Assembly: GCA_002772195.1 (NCBI GenBank)
Contig: PCSG01000132.1
Coordinates: forward strand, 1-5,888
Source: Desulfobacterales bacterium CG23_combo_of_CG06-09_8_20_14_all_51_8
Lineage (GTDB): Bacteria; Desulfobacterota; Desulfobacteria; Desulfobacterales; Desulfosalsimonadaceae
Direction: 5' to 3'
Length of the DNA: 5,888 nucleotides
Every line of letters starts with the position of its first letter. Positions within the stretch are counted from its first letter, which is position 1. The position numbers and the translations under genes were made by a program. Under the pieces are notes generated by a model. The model worked only from the letters and a program-made list of their open reading frames with translations, was not told where the DNA came from and did no database searches. Shown here in pieces: positions 1 to 5,417 of this stretch.

Positions 1-640
1 AGGCCGTGAAAACGGATTTTTTGATTTCCCCGCCATAATACGTTCCGCCGATGAGAACGAGTTTCTGGGAAAAGTTCACCAGAATGAAAGTCTCTGAATT
101 GATGCCGTCCAGTTTGGGGTTTGCCAGAAATTTCGGCATGGCGATGACCGTGAATTCCGGCGTAAAATGCGGGATCTGGCTCCGGTCCCGGATGCGGATG
201 AGAAGGTTCCGGGCGAACAGGGACTGCCAGGCGTATTCGGTGATCACCCGCACGGCCAGGCGGTATTTGGGGTCGGCCCCGGCGTAGACATCCTGGATAA
301 AGAGTTCCCGGTCCTGCATATAGGCCTTGAGACGTTCGAACACATAATCGAATTTTTCCGGGTCAAAGGCGATATTGACATCCCCCCAGTTGATTATATT
401 TTCCGTTTCAGGGTCCCGGACGATGAATTTGTCGTTCGGGGCCCGGCCCGTGCTGATGGGGGATTGCGGGGGCCGGACAATGACCAGGGGCCCCAGGTGG
501 GACATGACGCCTTCGCCGCGTCGGGTGGCCTGTTCGTAGAGTTTGGGAGAGCAAAGATTCCAATGGGCTTTTTTGATATTGCGGATTCCCAGATATTCGA
601 GTCCGGGTTCGAGTCGTTTGAGCTCATCAAAAGGTTTCAT
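1..640 (-). CDS. pckA: Phosphoenolpyruvate carboxykinase (ATP), N-terminal part, runs off the left edge
   Basis: ATP-dependent PEP carboxykinase catalyses oxaloacetate + ATP to PEP + ADP + CO2 in the cytoplasm (gluconeogenesis, or the reverse anaplerotic direction in some anaerobes). Only 213 codons are present, about 40% of the usual ~530 residues; the rest, including the P-loop, lies beyond base 1. Visible family motifs are STGRAPNDKFIVRD at residues 63-76 (Arg66 aligns with E. coli Arg65, which contacts substrate) and IGGTYYGGEIKK at 197-208 (Tyr202, Lys207 and Lys208 align with E. coli Tyr207, Lys212 and Lys213). The segment AVRVITEYAWQSLFARN at 129-145 matches the conserved RxxTExAWxxxFxxN stretch. 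The ATG at 640-638 is preceded by AAGGAG (646-651) with a 5-nt spacer. It starts 34 bp after the stop of the upstream fusion reductase with no hairpin between, so the two are probably co-transcribed. No frameshift is seen. The family call is secure; only completeness is unknown. Confidence 0.95.
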   Translation of the reverse strand, partial: MKPFDELKRLEPGLEYLGIRNIKKAHWNLCSPKLYEQATRRGEGVMSHLGPLVIVRPPQSPISTGRAPNDKFIVRDPETENIINWGDVNIAFDPEKFDYVFERLKAYMQDRELFIQDVYAGADPKYRLAVRVITEYAWQSLFARNLLIRIRDRSQIPHFTPEFTVIAMPKFLANPKLDGINSETFILVNFSQKLVLIGGTYYGGEIKKSVFTA

Positions 641-674
641 GGCGTCTCCTTATGGGGGTTCCCGTTATATAAGG

Positions 675-2780
675 TTAGTTTGCCGGCGTCGGTTTTAATT
701 TTTTCCGGGCCTCCAGGGCCAGGTCCCGGACCCGTTCGATGTCTTCATCGGAAAACACGCCGTTGACCCCGGAGATGGCGGCCAGTTTCATGCCGTGTTT
801 CAGGCCCATTTTATAGATGGTTTTGACTTTTTCCCATTCAATGTCCCGGCCGATGGTGAAAACTTCAAAACGGCGGTCCAGGACCAGAACAATGGTTTCC
901 GCAAGACACGCGTAAGCGACTTTGGGCGGCAGGCCGATATCCTTCATTTTCGGGTCCCCGGGCAGCAGGATTTCGCCGGATTCGATGACCAGCACATCCG
1001 GGCGTTTGGCCACGTCCTTGGGAGAGAGATCCAGGGGCCGGGCCACATCCGTGATGACGCATCCGGGTTTGACCTTGGTGATATCGAGGATTTGTTTGCC
1101 CATGCCGGAGGTGGCGGTGACGATGACATCCATGTCGGCCAGGTATTTATCCGGATTGACGATGGTGTGAAGCTTGACGTTGGGGGTTTCCTTGAGAATG
1201 GATTCCTTTAAGGCCATGAGTTTAACGATGTTGCGGCCGCAGAGATAGACTTCCTCAAAGGCCATGGCCAGCAGCCGGCAGCAGACCGATCCGATGGCGC
1301 CGGTGGCCCCGAATACCATGGTTTTGCCGTTGATTTTTTTGCCTTCCTCGATCTTCACCAGTCCCATGCGGCGCACGGCGTCGGCGGCGGCCCAAAGAGC
1401 CCCGGAAGCGCTGTAGCTGTTTCCCGTGGTAATGGGGATGGCGGCTTTTTTCGCCACAGTGACCCCTGCGTCGCCCACCACTTTCGTAAACGCTCCCAGA
1501 CCCATGATCTGGGCCCCCAGGCGCTTGGCCATGCGGGCCGCCATGAGGAGCCGCTTATAGGTGAATTCCGGTGAATGGGTCATCATCTGTTTCGGGGTCC
1601 CGCCCACGGTAATGAGCCATCCTTCGGCCTCCGCGCCGGTGGGGGATTTGATGCCCGTGACTTTGGAATAGACCCAGGGCGGGGCATAGGCCACGATTTT
1701 TTCCACGGCGTCCACGGCCCCGGGAATGTTGACAAAGGGCTTGACGGCTTTTTCCAGCTTGAACTGCTCCTGGGACAGGGGATGAATGACAAAGGCAAAC
1801 CGGGTCATTTGTTTGGGCTTTCCGGAAGGATACACCAGCCGGGGCCGCAGTCCGGTTTTGGTGCTGCTCATCAGTTCCAGCATTTCTTCGTCGGTGATCT
1901 GGTGCTGTTTTTTGCCCAGGGCCGCGATCACCAGGGCCTCCTGCACATTGACCCCCACCACCCGCTTAAGCAGTTTGGGGGTGGTGTCGATGATGACGTC
2001 CACCCCCTGGTTTTTCAGAAATTCAATCCGGTCCTCATAGGCGGTGGTGGTGATGATGGTTTTTCCCCCAAGTTCTTCAGGGGTGCAGTCTTCCACATAA
2101 TCATAGAAATTATGATAGGGGACCACGATAATATGGGCCTTTTGCATGGCTTTGCGCAGGATGTGGGTGTTCCATTTTTTGATGGGGACCGCCGAAGATG
2201 TCAGCCGTTTGCTGGGCACCCATTTTAAAATTTCATGGGCCCCTTTGGCGTAAAGATCCAGTTCCCTGAAGGAATGCATGAATTTGGAAATGCCGTTTTC
2301 AATCACCGGATCGGCAAAGGTCATGTTTTCCGTAAATTCAGACATGACGCTGGCCATGCGGTAGTGGGTCATTCCGGAAAGAAACAGGACCCGGGCGTTG
2401 TTGAAATACCCGGTGTATTCGAACTGAAGAGACCGGATGGCCCATTCATAGGCCACATTGAGCAGATGATCCCCGGTGGTGACCGGTGTTTTAAGCCGGG
2501 ACCGCAGTTTGGCGATTTTTGAGGAATCATCATGGACATAATTGAGGAAATTCGCGGCCATATCAATCAGGCGGCTGTTTTTCCGGGCAGGGGGCAGCTT
2601 TACGCTTCCAAGGCCGAAGGCGTCGGTTTCCGCGTCCAGTTGAACCAGGAGATCGACCGCCTTGTCATAATCGCCGTTGGTGCCGATGCGCCGGATTCTG
2701 AATTTTTCGCCCAGAAAGGAGGTTTGAAAATCATAATTGTTATTGCTCGATCCGAGACTAATGCTGACGACCTGCTTCAT
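675..2780 (-). CDS. Two-domain dehydrogenase: 'quinate 5-dehydrogenase'-like N-terminal half fused to an acyl-ACP reductase (AAR)-like C-terminal half
   Basis: 701 aa, cytoplasmic, no signal or membrane segment. Residues 1-295 resemble the Firmicutes family annotated quinate 5-dehydrogenase: VVSISLGSS at 4-12, RIGTNGD at 31-37, VDAFGLG-like at 52-58, and GGKTIITTTA followed by GVDVIIDTTPKL at 238-270. Residues ~328-670 align with cyanobacterial AAR (COG5322-type): VIHPLSQEQ (331-339), APPWVYSKVTGIKSPTG (366-382), MGLGAFTKVVGDAG (426-439), TTGNSYSASG (451-460), Rossmann motif GATGAIG (491-497) and AYACLAET (622-629). Cys625 aligns with Cys294 of Synechococcus AAR, which carries the acyl intermediate. 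By family knowledge the C-half could reduce an acyl thioester to a fatty aldehyde with NAD(P)H; substrate and true function are inference. AAR alone is ~340 aa, so this is about double length. The ATG at 2780 has a perfect AGGAGG (2786-2791), 5-nt spacer. It leads a likely operon with pckA. Alternative: a general short-chain-like dehydrogenase of unknown substrate. Confidence 0.85.
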   Translation of the reverse strand: MKQVVSISLGSSNNNYDFQTSFLGEKFRIRRIGTNGDYDKAVDLLVQLDAETDAFGLGSVKLPPARKNSRLIDMAANFLNYVHDDSSKIAKLRSRLKTPVTTGDHLLNVAYEWAIRSLQFEYTGYFNNARVLFLSGMTHYRMASVMSEFTENMTFADPVIENGISKFMHSFRELDLYAKGAHEILKWVPSKRLTSSAVPIKKWNTHILRKAMQKAHIIVVPYHNFYDYVEDCTPEELGGKTIITTTAYEDRIEFLKNQGVDVIIDTTPKLLKRVVGVNVQEALVIAALGKKQHQITDEEMLELMSSTKTGLRPRLVYPSGKPKQMTRFAFVIHPLSQEQFKLEKAVKPFVNIPGAVDAVEKIVAYAPPWVYSKVTGIKSPTGAEAEGWLITVGGTPKQMMTHSPEFTYKRLLMAARMAKRLGAQIMGLGAFTKVVGDAGVTVAKKAAIPITTGNSYSASGALWAAADAVRRMGLVKIEEGKKINGKTMVFGATGAIGSVCCRLLAMAFEEVYLCGRNIVKLMALKESILKETPNVKLHTIVNPDKYLADMDVIVTATSGMGKQILDITKVKPGCVITDVARPLDLSPKDVAKRPDVLVIESGEILLPGDPKMKDIGLPPKVAYACLAETIVLVLDRRFEVFTIGRDIEWEKVKTIYKMGLKHGMKLAAISGVNGVFSDEDIERVRDLALEARKKLKPTPAN

Positions 2781-2824
2781 AGTGTCCTCCTAAAAAGATA
2801 AATAGAGTCGCTGCCTGAAGTGGA

Positions 2825-2847
2825 AAATCAGCGGTTGCCGCTGATTT
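2825..2847 (-). promoter_or_regulatory. Perfect hairpin in the predicted 5' leader of the fusion reductase gene
   Basis: AAATCAGCGG (2825-2834), loop TTG, CCGCTGATTT (2838-2847): a 10-bp stem with no mismatch and a 3-nt loop. It lies 45 bp upstream of the ATG at 2780 and downstream of the candidate promoter, so it would be in the mRNA leader. Neither side has a T-run, so it is not a standard intrinsic terminator. It could be a regulator binding site in DNA, an RNA-stability stem, or a translation-control element. Confidence 0.55.
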
Positions 2848-2855
2848 GAGAAGTC

Positions 2856-2876
2856 TGATAACTCTATGTATTATCA
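2856..2876. promoter_or_regulatory. Inverted repeat TGATAA-N9-TTATCA over the candidate -10
   Basis: Six-base arms at 2856-2861 and 2871-2876, 9-bp spacer, 15-bp centre-to-centre. It overlaps the -10 and start region of the candidate promoter, the position expected for a repressor site. AT-rich arms make chance occurrence possible. The XRE regulator gene directly upstream is one possible but untested partner. Confidence 0.3.
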
Positions 2877-2899
2877 AAAATTTCAAAACACACAAGCAA
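2870..2899 (-). promoter_or_regulatory. Candidate sigma70-type promoter for the fusion reductase-pckA operon
   Basis: On the minus strand, TTGCTT (2899-2894) is followed by an 18-bp AT-rich spacer and GATAAT (2875-2870, 5/6 to TATAAT). Transcription would start near 2863, giving a leader of about 80 nt. The -35 is poor (3/6), so an activator may be needed. Found by eye only. Confidence 0.4.
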
Positions 2900-2957
2900 T
2901 TAATTGAGTCCGTTCGGGCGACGGCCCGGCTGAGACTGAATTTTATGAAAATTTTCA
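2897..2957. promoter_or_regulatory. Short perfect palindromes upstream of the candidate promoter
   Basis: CAATTAATTG (2897-2906, 10 bp, touching the -35), CGGGC-GACG-GCCCG (2915-2928, 5-bp GC stem) and TGAAAATTTTCA (2946-2957, 12 bp). They lie between the stop of the XRE gene (3025) and the promoter of the fusion gene. The GC stem is not followed by a T-run on either strand, so it is not called a terminator. Function unknown. Confidence 0.25.
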
Positions 2958-3024
2958 AAAGGATGAATAAGGCCCGGTGGGCGATTCGCGAAGAGGGGCA
3001 TTCGAAAAGTCGTTTTTGCCGTTG

Positions 3025-3756
3025 TCATCGTTTGAATGTGTCCAGCATGGAAAACACCCAGGGCCGGAAGGCGATCATGAGGCCGGTGTTATGGCTTTTT
3101 TCCTGGGGGAGGGCCTGGTCGATTTGCGTCAGTTCAACGTATTCCCGGATCAGGTGGTCAATTTTTTTGAGCATCACGAACTGAGAGCCGTCGGAAAGTT
3201 TTCCGGTTTCAAATCGCAGCCGGTGTTCCTGAGGGTCAAAGGGAGCGTTTAAAAATTCCCTGATGATCATCGTTTCATAGCGGGTCCGGATGGGGCCGTC
3301 CTTGCGCCACTGAATGTTTTTATGGGTCCGGAGCCGCACTTTGTTGCCGGGATGGAGTTCGACAAGTCCCAGCCGGTCCAGTTCCAGAAGCAGGCGCAGA
3401 GATTCTTCGTCGGAAACATCATAATCCCGTATAATGCTCGCCGGATCACGGCCGCTGAGCAGCAGGTAAAAAAAGACCAGCAGTTTGGGATTTTCCGCAA
3501 GCGCGGTTTCCTGGTCAACGGTGAGCACGATGGGATCGGTTTCCGCGTCCGCGCTGATTTTGGCCAGATCATAGAGGCTTAAATCCAGAATGTCGCAGAT
3601 TTCCTCCAGGCGTTTTACGGAAAAGGTCTGCTCGGAAAACAGGCGTTTGATGCTGGCTTCGGAAAGCCCCAGGGCGTCGCCGAGCTGGTGGTAGGTCATT
3701 CCCTTGGCTTTAAGACATTTTTTCAACGTGTCCAGGAGCCGGGTCGTTTGTTTCAT
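3025..3756 (-). CDS. XRE-family helix-turn-helix transcriptional regulator
   Basis: 243 aa from the ATG at 3756. Residues 8-65 form a Cro/C1-type HTH; the helix-turn-helix core is about residues 21-40 (TYHQLGDALGLSEASIKRLF). Residues 80-145 (VFFYLLLSGRD through RLGLVELHPGNKVRLR) have the look of a winged-helix or dimerisation module. The remainder to 243 has no motif I recognise. The architecture matches a common proteobacterial group of ~240-aa XRE regulators whose targets are mostly uncharacterised. A TTG at 3777 would add seven residues but has no ribosome site, whereas the ATG at 3756 has AGAGG (3763-3767) with a 6-nt spacer, so ATG is chosen. The gene follows the TPR-like gene by 35 bp and is probably co-transcribed. 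It lies 244 bp upstream of the fusion reductase gene on the same strand and could regulate it or its own operon; both are inference. Confidence 0.85.
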   Translation of the reverse strand: MKQTTRLLDTLKKCLKAKGMTYHQLGDALGLSEASIKRLFSEQTFSVKRLEEICDILDLSLYDLAKISADAETDPIVLTVDQETALAENPKLLVFFYLLLSGRDPASIIRDYDVSDEESLRLLLELDRLGLVELHPGNKVRLRTHKNIQWRKDGPIRTRYETMIIREFLNAPFDPQEHRLRFETGKLSDGSQFVMLKKIDHLIREYVELTQIDQALPQEKSHNTGLMIAFRPWVFSMLDTFKR

Positions 3757-3762
3757 GGCGGG

Positions 3763-3767
3763 CCTCT
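3763..3767 (-). promoter_or_regulatory. Ribosome binding site that decides the XRE start
   Basis: AGAGG with a 6-nt spacer to the ATG at 3756-3754. The upstream in-frame TTG at 3777-3775 is preceded by a pyrimidine-rich CCCTCC stretch, with no Shine-Dalgarno, so the shorter protein is preferred. Confidence 0.5.
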
Positions 3768-3791
3768 GTTTGAGCAATGGGTATTGGAGGG

Positions 3792-4568
3792 TTACCGGTG
3801 AATCAGATACTTGTTTCTCAGATCGGCCAGACCGGTCTGAATCCTTGCAATCGTCATATCTTTTCCTGCTTCCGTGAGAAACCGCTCCGCTTCCAAAAAG
3901 CGCTTGTTTTTTGTCAGGACGATCAGGACGGATTCAGCTTCTTCCAGAAAATAATGGATGCTCCAATCCAGGTGCGTTTCATCGGCCCAGGCACTGGTTT
4001 TATAGATTTTGATGTTCTGGTTCAAAAGGGTTTTCATGTCCCGGACAATGAACATGGGCACATCCATGAGACGGTTGCAGAGTTCAAATTCTCCAAAGGC
4101 GATCAGATCGTTTTTTGCCAGCCCATAGCACCTTTTGGCCATATTAAAGTCGCTTGCGGCCATGTCTTTGATCAGATCAACGGTTTTTTCGGATTCATTT
4201 AAATACCGGTTGATGGACTGCACATCGTGAAAGAGTTCCGGGTCGCCGATTCCATTTTTTATAAGGCTTGTTTTTTGGTCCCGGATCTGGATCAGGGCTT
4301 GTCTGGCGTTTGGGTAGGCCTCGCCTAAATTGACCCATTCCTGCAGGGCAAAGGACAGCCGGACGCCATAGAGGGCTGGTTTGTGTTTCAAGGCATTCTC
4401 ATGAAACCAGATGTGGTCCTGCAGCGCTTTTTCGAACTGGCCGGAAAGCCGGTAGCTCCGGGCCCGGGCCAGCACTTTTTCCGGGTCGCCGGGATCAGTG
4501 CTGGATACCGCAAACAGAATCCCGCAGAGAATAAAAACGATGACAATTAAAAACAGGGTTTTTTTCAT
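3792..4568 (-). CDS. Exported or membrane-anchored TPR-like protein of unknown function
   Basis: 258 aa. Residues 1-22 form a signal sequence: MKK n-region, a hydrophobic core at 5-19 (LFLIVIVFILCGILF), and a possible cleavage after AVS at 20-22. Cys15 does not sit in a good lipobox (preceded by Leu), so a lipoprotein is unlikely; an uncleaved N-terminal anchor is possible. Residues ~30-63 fit one TPR-like helix pair (AxxYxxxGxFEKAL pattern). The rest is predicted by eye to be all-helical, including YGVRLSFALQEWVNLGEAYP (67-86) and FHDVQSINRYLN. This resembles TPR-containing hypothetical proteins I have seen in other bacteria, without known role; no catalytic motif is visible. Likely periplasmic, perhaps a protein-protein scaffold. 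The ATG at 4568 has AGGA (4577-4580) with an 8-nt spacer, a weak site. First gene of a probable two-gene operon with the XRE regulator. No gene name is justified. Confidence 0.75.
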   Translation of the reverse strand: MKKTLFLIVIVFILCGILFAVSSTDPGDPEKVLARARSYRLSGQFEKALQDHIWFHENALKHKPALYGVRLSFALQEWVNLGEAYPNARQALIQIRDQKTSLIKNGIGDPELFHDVQSINRYLNESEKTVDLIKDMAASDFNMAKRCYGLAKNDLIAFGEFELCNRLMDVPMFIVRDMKTLLNQNIKIYKTSAWADETHLDWSIHYFLEEAESVLIVLTKNKRFLEAERFLTEAGKDMTIARIQTGLADLRNKYLIHR

Positions 4569-4629
4569 TCAGTTCGTCCTGTCCGGATCCATTATGAAGT
4601 GATGATCAAGGCCATTCCAATGATGGTTA

Positions 4630-4658
4630 TAGATACCTGTTTTTTCCTGAAAATTCAA
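4630..4658 (-). promoter_or_regulatory. Candidate promoter for the TPR-XRE operon
   Basis: On the minus strand, TTGAAT (4658-4653, 4/6 to TTGACA), a 17-bp spacer, then TATCTA (4635-4630, 3/6 to TATAAT, TAT conserved). TATAAC overlaps at 4631-4626 as an alternative -10 with a longer spacer. Leader to the ATG at 4568 would be about 55 nt. Found by eye. Confidence 0.3.
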
Positions 4659-4690
4659 TTTTTAAACGGGACACCAGGAACTTGTAGCAT

Positions 4691-4719
4691 TTGACACTTG
4701 ACCATAGATAGGTTACGTT
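4691..4719 (+). promoter_or_regulatory. Candidate promoter for the orphan higA
   Basis: Perfect -35 TTGACA at 4691-4696 with a 17-bp spacer to TACGTT (4714-4719, 3/6 to TATAAT). A second near-match TTGACC starts at 4698. The putative -10 falls inside the higB remnant, so this promoter would serve higA only after the toxin gene was lost. The -10 is weak and the call tentative. Confidence 0.25.
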
Positions 4720-4767
4720 TTTGAAAACAACAACCCTATTGATGTCAATTATCTCGATTACCACTAA
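4708..4767 (+). pseudogene. higB: C-terminal remnant of a HigB-type toxin gene
   Basis: The frame ending in TAA at 4765-4767 reads IGYVFENNNPIDVNYLDYH, 19 codons after a TAG at 4705. This fits the conserved C-terminus of RelE-superfamily HigB (PF05015, proteic killer) toxins, which end in patterns like W-R-(I/V)-x-F-x-F-E-(D/N)-G-x-A-x-D-V-D-Y-x-D-Y-H. HigB toxins are mRNA interferases, normally ~92 aa and encoded directly before higA. Here the stop overlaps the higA ribosome site (AAGGAG, 4766-4771), exactly the expected gene order and spacing. Only 211 bp separate the TPR gene start from higA, too little for a full toxin, and no other HigB motif is found upstream in any frame. The toxin is therefore lost, by deletion with a breakpoint near 4700. 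Short length limits confidence, but position and sequence agree. Confidence 0.7.
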
Positions 4768-4779
4768 GGAGCAAGAGCC

Positions 4780-5088
4780 ATGGGTATGCATAATCCACCC
4801 CATCCTGGAGAAGTCATTCGAGAATTGTGTATAGAACCGCTTGGCTTGACGGTGACTGAAGCTGCGGTGGGCCTTGGCGTATCCAGAAAAACACTTTCGG
4901 CGCTGCTGAACGGGCGTTTCGGGATTTCCCCGGAAATGGCCATCCGGCTATCAAAAGCCTTTGGCGGTAGTGCGGAAAGCTGGATCATGCAACAAGCCCA
5001 ATATGATTTATGGCAGGCCATGCAAAAGGCTGAAGAAATAAAAGTAACTGACCCGGCTGGCGGAAAAAGAAAAAATATAGCGTTATGA
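4780..5088 (+). CDS. higA: HigA-family antitoxin, XRE-type DNA-binding protein (orphan)
   Basis: 102 aa. It opens with NPPHPGEVIRELCIEPLGLT (residues 5-24), the signature start of the addiction-module antidote HigA family. The HTH follows at about 25-44 (VTEAAVGLGVSRKTLSALLN), then GRFGISPEMAIRLSKAFGGS (45-64) and WIMQQAQYDLWQA (68-80), all typical. In complete modules HigA binds and neutralises the HigB mRNA interferase and represses the higBA promoter. Here the toxin gene is a 19-codon stub, so only the DNA-binding half could still work. The ATG at 4780 is chosen because AAGGAG (4766-4771) lies 8 nt upstream; the ATG at 4786 is a weaker alternative. The reading frame is intact and full length for the family, suggesting recent toxin loss or retained use. 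It is oriented away from the TPR operon. Strong family call. Confidence 0.93.
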   Translation: MGMHNPPHPGEVIRELCIEPLGLTVTEAAVGLGVSRKTLSALLNGRFGISPEMAIRLSKAFGGSAESWIMQQAQYDLWQAMQKAEEIKVTDPAGGKRKNIAL

Positions 5089-5257
5089 AAGGGCTATGCC
5101 AAGCCGCAACCTGCTGAAAGCAAGCAAGACGGAAAAGCGGAAATCGGGTATTAATGAATGGGGCAATGAAATGGGAAAAAAAAGCCCGGCTGCAAATTAC
5201 TTATATTTGTTTATGCGATGAAGGGGCATCTGCACAAACGTTAAGGCTCAAATGTGG

Positions 5258-5283
5258 GTTATTGAATTACTTAAGGACGTCCC
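5258..5283 (+). repeat. Left terminal inverted repeat
   Basis: Runs from GTTATTGAATTAC to GGACGTCCC and pairs with 5391-5416 with three mismatches (at 5264, 5270 and 5275). It contains the perfect 8-bp palindrome GGACGTCC at 5275-5282, which could form the small hairpin typical of Y1-transposase recognition ends. Confidence 0.7.
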
Positions 5284-5315
5284 CATTCTCCCATTCTCCC
5301 ATTCTCCCCCATTCT
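5282..5315 (+). repeat. Short tandem repeat, four CCCATTCT units
   Basis: Units at 5282-5289, 5290-5297, 5298-5305 and 5308-5315, with two extra C before the last. Perfect units suggest recent slippage. They separate the left terminal repeat from the transposase fragment. A second doubled motif, GGAACCAT at 5374-5381 and 5383-5390, lies on the other side of that fragment. Confidence 0.75.
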
Positions 5316-5318
5316 CCC

Positions 5319-5378
5319 TATGGTGAACTCAGGAAATATTTGGGGGAGATTTTTCGAGAGCTTGCAAAGCAAAGGAAC
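5319..5378 (+). pseudogene. Fragment of IS200/IS605-family (Y1) transposase TnpA
   Basis: Twenty codons read YGELRKYLG then EIFRELAKQRN. This matches the segment Y-G-x-L-R-K-x-L-G-E-x-F-R-x-L-A-x-Q-K found about 30-50 residues into IS200-type TnpA proteins, just before the HUH motif that follows in intact enzymes. TnpA is a ~140-aa single-strand-specific Y1 transposase. Here the start, the HUH histidines and the catalytic tyrosine are all missing; the frame passes into repeat sequence on both sides. A continuous 85-codon frame (5154-5411) spans it but is not a real gene. Recognition is from memory of the family and the match is short but dense. Confidence 0.65.
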
Positions 5379-5390
5379 CATGGGAACCAT

Positions 5391-5416
5391 GGGACGTCTT
5401 TAATTAATTAAATAAC
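5391..5416 (-). repeat. Right terminal inverted repeat
   Basis: Starts GGGACGTC and ends in ATAAC; it is the inverted partner of 5258-5283 (23/26). It includes the perfect 14-bp palindrome TTTAATTAATTAAA at 5399-5412. The IS3-like scrap begins immediately beyond it. Confidence 0.7.
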
Positions 5417-5417
5417 T

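Larger units (their letters stand above)
5258..5416 (+). mobile_element. 159-bp inverted-repeat element: internally deleted IS200/REP-type relic
   Basis: Two 26-bp ends match as inverted repeats at 23 of 26 positions: 5258-5283 and the reverse complement of 5391-5416. Between them are four CCCATTCT units, 20 codons of an IS200-like transposase, and a doubled GGAACCAT motif. REP-type sequences in inverted pairs flanking a Y1 transposase gene are known from REP-associated transposase (RAYT) and IS200/IS605 systems; the layout here fits such a unit after loss of most of the transposase gene. It cannot move by itself but could be mobilised in trans by a related transposase. The alternative is an independent MITE that captured a transposase fragment. 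Confidence 0.6.

Noticed and set aside
51..766. Plus-strand open frames of 78 and 199 codons
   Set aside because: They lie antisense to pckA and the fusion gene, whose minus-strand frames have clear family motifs; the plus-strand peptides have none.
1575..2522. Long plus-strand frames (217 and 95 codons)
   Set aside because: Both are antisense shadows of the fusion reductase, rich in Gly/His/Phe as expected from the complementary strand of GC-biased coding DNA.
2915..2928. Rho-independent terminator after the XRE gene
   Set aside because: The GC stem is short and not followed by a T-run on the minus strand.
2846..3252. Plus-strand frames of 112 and 91 codons across the intergenic gap and the XRE gene
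   Set aside because: No ribosome site or homology is seen, and they overlap the well-supported XRE gene on the other strand.
4602..4691. ATG ATC AAG frame starting at 4602 that looks like a HigB start (MIK...)
   Set aside because: After MIK the peptide (AIPMMVIDTCFF...) has no HigB character and stops after about 29 codons.
5176..5192. Terminator formed by the A-run and GCCCGGC
   Set aside because: There is no real stem; AGCC-C-GGCT has a one-base loop and cannot fold.
5096..5221. 41-codon plus-strand frame 7 bp after higA
   Set aside because: Only a poorly spaced AAGGG precedes it, and no family is recognised; it is in a debris region.
5231..5250. Integron attC-like core (ACGTTAAGGC) next to an antitoxin gene
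   Set aside because: No complementary RYYYAAC partner or folded arm was found upstream, so a cassette boundary is not supported.
5154..5411. 85-codon plus-strand frame
   Set aside because: It is a chance open frame through repeats; only the 20 codons at 5319-5378 are real transposase-derived sequence.
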